Source: Gemmatimonadota bacterium (GTDB lineage Bacteria; Gemmatimonadota; Gemmatimonadetes; Longimicrobiales; Gaopeijiaceae). Taken from it: a stretch of DNA of 64,000 nucleotides. Each line of letters opens with the position of its first letter. The stretch's first letter is position 1. The stretch is taken from contig JAUIEJ010000001.1 in the NCBI GenBank assembly GCA_030428885.1, positions 496,001 through 560,000 on the forward strand, read 5' to 3'. Of this stretch, positions 57,919 to 64,000 are shown one piece after another. The notes under the pieces were generated by a model. It did not search any database, had not been told where the DNA came from, and saw only the letters and a program-made list of their open reading frames with translations. Made by a program: the position numbers and the translations under genes.

Positions 57919-60577
57919 CGGGGTCCACCCGGGCGGCCCGCCGGGCCGGGAGCCACGACGCCGCCGTGGCCACCAGGGCGAAGACCGCGGCGGCGCCGCC
58001 CAGGGACACCGGGTCCGCCGGCCCCACGCCCAGCAGCGCCCCGGCCAGGGCCGCCCCCGCCCCCACGGCGAGGAGGAGTCCCACCACCAGTCCCACCGAC
58101 GTCAGGCGGAGACCGTCGGCCACGATGGACGCCTGGAGGCGGGCGGCGTCGGCGCCCAGGGCCAGGCGCAGTCCCATTTCCCGGGTGCGCCGCTGGACCG
58201 TGAAGGTGACCAGTCCGTAGATGCCCAGGGCGGCCAGCCCCAGGGCCACCAGCCCGAAGGCTCCCAGGAAGCCCGATCCCAGGGCCCACACGCCGGTGGA
58301 TTCCAGGACGACGTCGGGCATGGCCCGGAGGGTGAGGGGGAGCTCCGGGTCCACGGCCCGGAAGAGAGCCCGCACCGGACCGGTGAGCGTGGCGGCGTCG
58401 ACCCCGGCTTCGGTCCGGATGGCGAGGAACCGTCGCCGGGTGGTCGTGCCCTCGAGGATCCGGTACACGTGGGGGCGCGGGGCACCCACCACGCCGTCGA
58501 AGTAGACGTCGTCCACCACCCCCCGCACCACCGCCCGGACCGGGTCGTCGCCCGACCCGTAGACCAGGGTGCTCCCCACCGCCGTTCCCCGGGGCCAGAG
58601 GTCGTCGGCCAGGCGCCGGCTCACCACCACGCCGGGAGCGTTCCCCGCGGCCTCGGCGTCGCCCGCCTCGAAGGGTCGGCCCTCGGACACCGGGATGCCC
58701 ATGGCGGCGAAGTAGCCGGGGCCCGCACGGCTCGTGTAGGCCGACGGCCGGTCTTCCACGGGCTGGTCTTCGCCGTCGGGAGTGGTGTAGCGGACCGGGA
58801 CCGTCTCGTGGTTCAGGGGAATGTGACTCACCGTTCCCACCGATGCGACGCCGGGCAGGGAGGCGAGGCGCGCCGTGACGTCGTCGTAGTAGGCGGCGAG
58901 GGCGGCGGCGTCGGGGTAGGTTGCCTCGGCCGGGGTCAGGGTCGCCACCAGGAGCCCGTCGGGGTCGAAGCCCAGGTCGGTGTCCATGGCGTGGGCGAAG
59001 CTCCGCACCATGAGGCCCGTGGTGGCCACCAGGACCACGGCCAGGGTCACCTGCACCACCACCAGGGCCCGGCGGGTCCGGGACGCCCCCCGGCCCGAGC
59101 CCACGGCGCCTCCGGCGCTCCGGAGCACGCCCGCCAGCCCCCGCCGGGCCGCGTGCCAGGCCGGGGCGAGGCCGAAGGCCAGGGGGGTGGCCAGGGTGAG
59201 GAGGGTGCTGAAGAGCAGGACCGTGCGGTCCACCCCCACGTCGCCCACGCGGTAGAGGTCGGCGGGCAGGATGCCGCCCACCAGCCGCATGCCCATCACG
59301 GCCAGCCCCACCCCCAGGAGGCCGCCCAGCACGGCCAGGGTGACGCTCTCGGCCAGGAGCTGCCGGACCAGCCGACCCCGGCCCGCGCCCACGGCCGCCC
59401 GTACCGCCACCTCCCGCTCCCGGGCCTCGGCCCGGGCCAGGGTGAGGGACGCCACGTTGACGCAGGCCACCAGGAGCACCAGCGCCACCGCCGCGATGAG
59501 GATCCAGAAGCCGGGGCGCAGGATGGCCCACGCGAAGTTGAGAGCCTCCCGGAGGGGCTTCACCGAGAGGGTCTCGTACGACCCGTCGGTCTCGGGATAC
59601 GCCGCCGCCAGGTCGGCCTGGATGGCGCTGATCTCCGCCCGGGCCGCCTCGGGCGTCCATCCGTCGGCGAGGCGTCCCACGGCCAGGCTGTTCTGGAAGC
59701 TGCGGTCCGCCGCCCGGGGGTCGCCCCGGAAGGGCAGCCAGAGGTCGATGGCGTTGAAGGGGAAGTTGAAGTCGGGAGGCATGACGCCCACCACCGTGTG
59801 GGGGGTGCCGTCCAGTCGGACCACCGACCCCACGGCGTCGGGGTCGGCTCCGAGGCGCCGCGTCCAGAGACCGTGGGAGATCACCACCACGTCGGCTGCG
59901 CCGTCGGCCGCGTCGGCGGGCCCCAGGGTGCGCCCCCGGGCGGCGTCCATGCCCAGCAGGCCGAAGAGGTCGGCGCTCATGTGGGCCGACGAGGCCCGGA
60001 CCGCGCCCTCGTCGCCGGTGAGATTGGCCGAGCCGTAGACGTAGTACTCCAGGTCGTCGAAGGCCCGGGTGCGGTCCTCCAGGTCGGCGATCTGGGCCGG
60101 AGAGAACCGCCCCAGGTCCCACCCTTCGAGGCGGTCCACGCCGCCCACGGCCACCAGTTCACGGGGCTCGTGGTACGGAAGGGCCCGGACCAGGTAGGGG
60201 TTCATGAGGCTGAACACCAGCGTGTTCAGGGCGATGCCCACCGCCAGGGTGGCCACCACCACACCGGCGTAGGTGGGCGCCCGGCGCAGGGTGCGCAGGG
60301 CGTAGCGAACGTCCTGGGCGAGCTCGTCCATTCGTCGTCCTCTCCTCTTCCCGGCCCGTGCCCGGGCGTGTTCGTCGGTGCAGACGGCCCGGGTGACCTC
60401 CAGGTCGCCGAAGCGGCGCTCCGCTTCGGCTCGGGCCTCGGTTTCGGTCCATCCGTCCCGGGTCAGTTCCTCGACGCAGCGGTCCAGGTGGTAGGCGAGT
60501 TCCTCGTCCACCTCGGCCCGGGCGTCGCTCCGGTTCCCGGCCTCGCGGCGAAAGGTCCGGCGGTGCGGCTCCTTCAC
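57896..60577 (-). CDS. ADOP-type (MacB/FtsX) large permease, unit 1
   Basis: This encodes about 893 residues. An N-terminal cytoplasmic segment (EVDEELAYHLDRCVEELTRDGWTETEARAEAERRFGDLE) is characteristic of the acidobacterial duplicated orphan permeases. A MacB periplasmic core and FtsX-type helices follow, then a second copy of both (GASRTRRALVVVQVTLAVVLVATTGLMVRSF, ending ASWLPARRAARVDPVRVL). No ABC ATPase is next to it, as is usual for this orphan group. The substrate is unknown. It starts at the GTG of a GTGA overlap with its PadR gene, which probably regulates it. Confidence 0.88.
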   Translation of the reverse strand: MKEPHRRTFRREAGNRSDARAEVDEELAYHLDRCVEELTRDGWTETEARAEAERRFGDLEVTRAVCTDEHARARAGKRRGRRMDELAQDVRYALRTLRRAPTYAGVVVATLAVGIALNTLVFSLMNPYLVRALPYHEPRELVAVGGVDRLEGWDLGRFSPAQIADLEDRTRAFDDLEYYVYGSANLTGDEGAVRASSAHMSADLFGLLGMDAARGRTLGPADAADGAADVVVISHGLWTRRLGADPDAVGSVVRLDGTPHTVVGVMPPDFNFPFNAIDLWLPFRGDPRAADRSFQNSLAVGRLADGWTPEAARAEISAIQADLAAAYPETDGSYETLSVKPLREALNFAWAILRPGFWILIAAVALVLLVACVNVASLTLARAEAREREVAVRAAVGAGRGRLVRQLLAESVTLAVLGGLLGVGLAVMGMRLVGGILPADLYRVGDVGVDRTVLLFSTLLTLATPLAFGLAPAWHAARRGLAGVLRSAGGAVGSGRGASRTRRALVVVQVTLAVVLVATTGLMVRSFAHAMDTDLGFDPDGLLVATLTPAEATYPDAAALAAYYDDVTARLASLPGVASVGTVSHIPLNHETVPVRYTTPDGEDQPVEDRPSAYTSRAGPGYFAAMGIPVSEGRPFEAGDAEAAGNAPGVVVSRRLADDLWPRGTAVGSTLVYGSGDDPVRAVVRGVVDDVYFDGVVGAPRPHVYRILEGTTTRRRFLAIRTEAGVDAATLTGPVRALFRAVDPELPLTLRAMPDVVLESTGVWALGSGFLGAFGLVALGLAALGIYGLVTFTVQRRTREMGLRLALGADAARLQASIVADGLRLTSVGLVVGLLLAVGAGAALAGALLGVGPADPVSLGGAAAVFALVATAASWLPARRAARVDPVRVLRSE

Positions 60578-60936
60578 GGCGACCCCCCGGCGCCCACGTC
60601 CGGGTCGGGGGCCAGGATCCGGAGCACGCCATCGACGTAGCGGCGGAAGTCCCGCTCCTCCACCGCGAGGCGGCGCTGCCCCTTGGCGGTCAGTCGGTAG
60701 AAGCGGGCCCGCCGGTTGTTGTCCGAACGTCCCCACTCGCCCTCGATGAGGCCCTGGCGGGCCATGCGATGCAGGGCCTGGTAGAGGGCGGCGTCCTGGA
60801 CCTCCACCACTCCGTCGGAGCGGTCCAGGAGCCGACGGGAGAGGGCGAATCCGTGGAGCGGCTCGTCGGCCAGGGTCCGGAGGATCACCAGTTCCACCGT
60901 GCCGGGGAGCACCGTGCGTTCCTGCTTGGGCGACAT
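60574..60936 (-). CDS. PadR-family regulator of the unit-1 permease
   Basis: The 120 residues carry the PadR winged helix: LPGTVELVILRTLADEPLHGFALSRRLLD, VQDAALYQALHRMARQGLIEGEWGRSDNNRRARFYRLTAKGQRRLAVE. PadR proteins repress their target until a ligand binds. It precedes and overlaps the permease gene, the standard ADOP arrangement. An inverted repeat covers the region just upstream of its ATG. Confidence 0.9.
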   Translation of the reverse strand: MSPKQERTVLPGTVELVILRTLADEPLHGFALSRRLLDRSDGVVEVQDAALYQALHRMARQGLIEGEWGRSDNNRRARFYRLTAKGQRRLAVEERDFRRYVDGVLRILAPDPDVGAGGSP

Positions 60937-60941
60937 CTCAT

Positions 60942-60954
60942 CTCACTTGGTGAG
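60942..60954 (-). promoter_or_regulatory. Inverted repeat just upstream of PadR unit 1
   Basis: CTCAC-TTG-GTGAG is a perfect palindrome placed 5 bases before the PadR ATG (60936). This could be an autoregulatory operator blocking translation or transcription start. It lies in the 163-base divergent region up to 61099, which shows no gene. Confidence 0.35.
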
Positions 60955-61099
60955 GGGAGCGGGACGTGCACTCCTACGCACGGCGGCCTCCGGGGGTTTC
61001 GTCGTGTATTCCGCAGTGGGGGGGGTGGCGTCCGGGCGGGGCCCGGGAATACTCTTTCATCATGCCTCATCAGCCTCCCCTCCCCGTGTGGGGCACCCC

Positions 61100-61798
61100 G
61101 TGACCGACGACGTCCGGCCCCTGGAGATCCTGGTGGTCGACGACCAGCCCGAGGTCGTCGACGTGATCCGCCAGGGCCTGGAGCAGGAAGGCTACCGGGT
61201 GTCGTCGGCGGGTACCGGCGAGAAGGGCCTGGAGATGGCGTCGGCCGGGTCGTTCGACGTGGTGATCCTCGACGTGATCCTGCCGGGCATCGACGGCTTC
61301 GAAGTGGCTCGCGAGCTGCGGGACCGGGGCATCACCACCCCGATCCTCATGCTCACCCAGAAGGACACCGAAGAGGACGTCATCCACGGGCTGGAGGAAG
61401 GCGCCGACGCCTACCTCCCCAAGCCGTTCCGCATCGGCGAACTCCAGGCCCACCTCCGGGCCCTGAAGCGTCGGGTGGGCATGGAGGCGAACACGGTCCT
61501 GGCCTTCCAGGACCTGGAGCTCGATCGGGTGAAGCGGGAGGTGCGCCGCGGCGGACGCGACGTGCCCCTCACCAACATCGAGCTCAAGCTCCTGGAGACC
61601 CTCATGCTCCGGCCCGGCCGGACGTTCTCCAAGGAGGAGCTGCTGCGGCTCGTGTGGGGCCTCACTTTCGACCCGGGGACCGGGGTGGTGAACGTCCACC
61701 TGGGCAACCTCCGGGGGAAGCTCGAGGCCGGTGGGGAGGCCCGGGTGATCCAGACCGTCCGAGGACGGGGCTACCGTCTGGCCGAAGCCGACCATTGA
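61100..61798 (+). CDS. OmpR-family response regulator (orphan)
   Basis: The 232 residues comprise an N-terminal receiver domain (LVVDDQPEVVDVI, phospho-acceptor Asp in VVILDVILPGIDGF, PILMLTQKD, Lys in YLPKPFR) and a C-terminal winged helix (VRRGGRDVPLTNIELKLLETLMLRPGRTFSKEELLRLVWG, HLGNLRGKLE, IQTVRGRGYRL). No histidine kinase lies next to it. A GTG at 61100 is the preferred start. It couples to the phosphoesterase gene by a TTGA overlap. Confidence 0.88.
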   Translation: MTDDVRPLEILVVDDQPEVVDVIRQGLEQEGYRVSSAGTGEKGLEMASAGSFDVVILDVILPGIDGFEVARELRDRGITTPILMLTQKDTEEDVIHGLEEGADAYLPKPFRIGELQAHLRALKRRVGMEANTVLAFQDLELDRVKREVRRGGRDVPLTNIELKLLETLMLRPGRTFSKEELLRLVWGLTFDPGTGVVNVHLGNLRGKLEAGGEARVIQTVRGRGYRLAEADH

Positions 61799-62286
61799 GT
61801 CCGCAGGACGCCGCCCCCGGGGGGATCCGCATCGGGGTCGTCAGCGACACCCACGGGCTCCTGCGCCCCGAGGTCGTCCCCCTCCTCCAGGGCTGCGCCC
61901 TGATCCTCCACGCCGGCGACGTGGGGGACCCGGCGATCCTGGAGACCCTGGCCCAGGTGGCGCCGGTGCGGGCCGTGCGGGGAAACGTCGACGGCGGCGC
62001 TCTCGCGGCCCTTCCCCTCACCGACGCCGTGGAGGTGGCGGGGCACGTCGTCTACATGGTCCACATTCCCGAGGACCTGGACGTCGATCCCCGGGCCGCC
62101 GGCGTCTCGGTGGTGATCCACGGCCACACCCATCGCCCCCGCAACGAGCGCATGGACGGGGTGCTCTTCCTCAACCCCGGCAGCGCCGGGCCTCGCCGTT
62201 TCTCCCTGCCCGTGACCCTGGCCATTCTCCACCTGGGGCCCGACGGCGCCGAGGCGGAGTTCGTGGACCTGGCGCCCGGCCCGTAA
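61795..62286 (+). CDS. YfcE/MJ0936-type metallophosphoesterase
   Basis: This encodes 163 residues from a TTG in a TTGA overlap with the response-regulator stop. The calcineurin-like metal ligands are all present: GVVSDTHGLL, LHAGDVGD, VRGNVDG, MVHIPEDL and VIHGHTHRP. Members hydrolyse phosphodiesters such as cyclic nucleotides. Coupling to a response regulator is unusual and may hint at signalling, but the substrate is unknown. Confidence 0.85.
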   Translation: MSPQDAAPGGIRIGVVSDTHGLLRPEVVPLLQGCALILHAGDVGDPAILETLAQVAPVRAVRGNVDGGALAALPLTDAVEVAGHVVYMVHIPEDLDVDPRAAGVSVVIHGHTHRPRNERMDGVLFLNPGSAGPRRFSLPVTLAILHLGPDGAEAEFVDLAPGP

Positions 62287-62307
62287 CCCTCCTTCCTCGG
62301 CCCTTCC

Positions 62308-62772
62308 GTGCCCGACTCCTTCCCCGTCCGGCGTCTCCAGACGCTGCTCCACGACGAAATTCCCCTGGCCCGGGAGATGGGGGCCGAGGTCGTGTCGTGG
62401 ACCGACCAGGGGCTGGCCATCGTGGCGCCCCTGGGCCCCAACACCAACCACCACGGCACCTTCTTCGGCGGATCGGCCTCGGCCCTGGGCATCCTGGCCG
62501 GGTGGAGCCTGGTGCACCTCCTGGTGCTGGAGGCGGGCCTGGAAGCCGACATCGTGATCCAGCGGGTGGCGGTGCGGTATTCCTCGCCGGCCCCGGGTCC
62601 CATGGTCGCCCGGGCCCTTCCCCCCGATCCGTTGGCCTGGCGGCGGTTCGCCTCCGGATATCGCCGCAACGGACTGGCCCGGCTCCGGGTGCGGGTGCAG
62701 TTGATCTGCGAGGATCGGGTGGTGGCCACCCTCGACGCCGCGTACGCCGCCGTCGGTCCGGAGTCCCCTTGA
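62308..62772 (+). CDS. YiiD C-terminal-type thioesterase
   Basis: The 154 residues match the YiiD_C hot-dog thioesterase: FPVRRLQTLLHDEIPLAREMGAEVV, NTNHHGTFFGGSASALGILAGWSLVHLLVLEAGLEADIVIQRVAVRYSSPAPGPM. The NHHGTFFGGS stretch is characteristic. It probably hydrolyses acyl-CoA or acyl-carrier thioesters. The start is GTG 62308. The next gene is a PadR regulator. Confidence 0.78.
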   Translation: MPDSFPVRRLQTLLHDEIPLAREMGAEVVSWTDQGLAIVAPLGPNTNHHGTFFGGSASALGILAGWSLVHLLVLEAGLEADIVIQRVAVRYSSPAPGPMVARALPPDPLAWRRFASGYRRNGLARLRVRVQLICEDRVVATLDAAYAAVGPESP

Positions 62773-62817
62773 CATCTTAGGGGATTGTCGGGAGTTTCCC
62801 CATGACATCTTATGGGA
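62770..62817 (+). promoter_or_regulatory. Direct repeat, candidate PadR operator of unit 2
   Basis: TGACATCTTAGGGGA (62770-62784) and TGACATCTTATGGGA (62803-62817) differ at one base of 15 and begin 33 bases apart, about three helical turns. They lie just upstream of the PadR gene at 62842; the first copy includes a TTGACA (62769-62774). The pair is a good candidate for the operator of this regulator. Confidence 0.5.
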
Positions 62818-62841
62818 CTCCCTCGAGCCGACGTGGCCGCC

Positions 62842-63183
62842 ATGACGCGCATGGACCTTCTCCAGGGGACGCTCGACGTCCTCGTCCTCCGGACCCTCAC
62901 CGGAGGCCCCCGCCACGGGTACGACATCGCCCGGGCCATCAAGCGGCTGTCGGAGGACGTGCTCCAGGTGGAGGAGGGGGCGCTCTACCCCGCGCTCCAT
63001 CGCCTCCGGGCCAAGGGGTGGGTGGAGTCGGAGTGGGGCCGGTCCGAGAAGAACCGCCGCGCCAAGTTCTACGAACTCACGCCGGCGGGGCGGGAGGCCC
63101 TGGCGGCGGAGGCGCTCCAGTGGGACCGCTACTCCCAGGCGGTGGGGCGGGTCCTGGCCGACGCCCCCCGGGAGGGGGCGTGA
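62842..63183 (+). CDS. PadR-family regulator of the unit-2 permease
   Basis: This encodes 113 residues from the ATG at 62842, giving the usual opening MTRMDLLQGTLDVLVLRTL. It continues HGYDIARAIKRLSEDVLQVEEGALYPALHRLRAKGWVESEWGRSEKNRRAKFYELTPAGREAL. The frame is also open from ATG 62812, but that would put the start inside the second operator-like repeat. It overlaps the permease start by 4 bases (GTGA). Confidence 0.9.
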   Translation: MTRMDLLQGTLDVLVLRTLTGGPRHGYDIARAIKRLSEDVLQVEEGALYPALHRLRAKGWVESEWGRSEKNRRAKFYELTPAGREALAAEALQWDRYSQAVGRVLADAPREGA

Positions 63184-64000
63184 GCCGGGGGCGCCTCGAC
63201 CGTCTGCGGGCCATCTTCGGGCGGGAGCGGGTGGAGCAGGACGTGGACGAGGAGTTCGCCGCCCACATCGAGCACCGCATCGACGACCTCACCGAGGCCG
63301 GGGTGGACCCGGAGGAGGCCCGAGCCCGGGCCGAGGCCGAGTTCGGCGACCGGGCGAGGCTCCGCCGGGCCACGGTCCAGGCGGGGTCGACGGCGGGTCC
63401 CCGAGGGACGCGGGGCCCCGGGGGGAGCGTGCGGCGGGAGGTGGAGTGGGCCCTGCGTCAGCTCCGCCGGGCCCCGGGCTTCGCCGGCGTGGCGAGCCTG
63501 ACCCTCATGCTGGGGATCGGGGCGGCGGTGGCCATCGTGAGCGTGGTCCGGGCCGTCGTGCTGGATCCACTCCCCTTCTCCGAGCCCCACGACCTGGTGG
63601 CCCTGGAGATGCGCACACCGGCCGGGGATCCGTTCTCCACCGCCGAGCCGGCGTTCCTCGACTGGCGGGAACGCATGGGCACGCTGACCGACGTGGGGGC
63701 CTACGCGGGACGCACCGAAACCCTCCGCAGCCCCGGTGAGCCCCGGGCCGTGGTGCGGGGGTACGCCAACGCGGGCCTTCTCGAGATGCTGGGGGTCGAG
63801 CCGGCGGTGGGGCGTCTCTTCACCGCCGACGAAGACCGTCCCGGCGAACCGGCGCCCGTGGCCCTCCTGGGGCGGGAACTCTGGATCGAACGGTTCGGCG
63901 GCGCCCCCGACGCCGTGGGCCGCACCGTGGACATGGACGGCCGGGTCCTGGAGGTGGTGGGGGTCCTGCCCGAGGCCGTGCACGTGCTCTTCGGCGGTCC
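63180..64000 (+). CDS. ADOP-type (MacB/FtsX) permease, unit 2 (partial, runs off right edge)
   Basis: 273 codons are visible from the GTG of the GTGA overlap. The N-terminal ADOP segment is clear (VEQDVDEEFAAHIEHRIDDLTEAGVDPEEARARAEAEFGD), followed by the first membrane helix (FAGVASLTLMLGIGAAVAIVSVVRAVVLDPLPFSEPHDLV) and the start of the MacB periplasmic core (EMLGVEPAVGRLFTADEDRPGEPAPVALLGRELWIERFGG). The rest lies outside the window. It is a second PadR/ADOP unit, distinct in sequence from unit 1. Confidence 0.88.
   Translation, partial: MSRGRLDRLRAIFGRERVEQDVDEEFAAHIEHRIDDLTEAGVDPEEARARAEAEFGDRARLRRATVQAGSTAGPRGTRGPGGSVRREVEWALRQLRRAPGFAGVASLTLMLGIGAAVAIVSVVRAVVLDPLPFSEPHDLVALEMRTPAGDPFSTAEPAFLDWRERMGTLTDVGAYAGRTETLRSPGEPRAVVRGYANAGLLEMLGVEPAVGRLFTADEDRPGEPAPVALLGRELWIERFGGAPDAVGRTVDMDGRVLEVVGVLPEAVHVLFGG

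Noticed and set aside
1-64000. tRNA, rRNA, insertion sequences or CRISPR arrays
   Set aside because: I saw no cloverleaf-like sequence, rRNA core, transposase frame or regular spacer array on either strand; a dedicated search would be needed to exclude a tRNA fully.

Overview
The window is very GC-rich (about 70%), has no rRNA or tRNA that I can recognise, and is packed with overlapping genes. Many stop/start pairs share the tetranucleotide NTGA. The gene set points to a diderm soil or aquatic bacterium, most likely Gemmatimonadota. The reasons are two PadR plus large MacB-type (ADOP) permease units, large FN3/Ig-like lipoproteins, a small protein combining a carboxypeptidase-regulatory domain with a TonB plug, many lipoproteins, and a complete type VI secretion system (T6SS). 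The phylum assignment is an inference from content and style.

Layout. 1-7656: small metabolic and envelope genes (lipoproteins, methyltransferase, YqgE/AlgH, a short YidC, an AAC(3)-like acetyltransferase, DUF4349, DUF4386, macro domain, GNAT). 7670-13317: a TolC-type outer-membrane protein on the minus strand. Next to it on the plus strand is an AhpD-like (CMD family) enzyme whose frame is interrupted by one TGA at the position of the second redox cysteine; I read this as a selenoprotein with a downstream SECIS-like hairpin. A FlaR-like kinase, a TonB-plug protein and an HD-GYP protein follow. 13583-22311: an outer-membrane protein, then a tightly coupled minus-strand operon (CsgG-like TPR lipoprotein, beta-barrel, two giant FN3/Ig-like lipoproteins), with a second CsgG-like gene divergent from it. 

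22317-49567: the T6SS. The minus-strand arm carries tssK1, tssL, tssM, a PrcB-like lipoprotein, a PpkA-like kinase, a PP2C phosphatase and an FHA/serine-protease fusion, which looks like a threonine-phosphorylation control cassette. A GEFTRxF-repeat membrane protein and a second tssK sit in the middle. The plus-strand arm carries tssB, tssC, hcp, tagJ, tssA, tssE, tssF, tssG, clpV, vgrG and a DUF6931 gene. No canonical tssJ and no PAAR gene are visible.

49575-64000: an ABC ATPase with a small membrane partner, a MerR/TipAS regulator, a cysteine-cluster protein, a cysteine-desulfurase-like enzyme, MsrA, hydrolases, TspO, a double-HTH protein with its own promoter, DUF2461, a MenH-like hydrolase, DUF1648, ADOP/PadR unit 1, an orphan OmpR-type response regulator, a phosphodiesterase, a thioesterase, and ADOP/PadR unit 2, which runs off the right edge.

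The observations most worth checking are the predicted selenoprotein, the GEFTRxF-repeat protein inside the T6SS locus, the FHA/protease fusion, the CsgG/barrel/FN3-lipoprotein operon, and several genes that appear to start with CTG.
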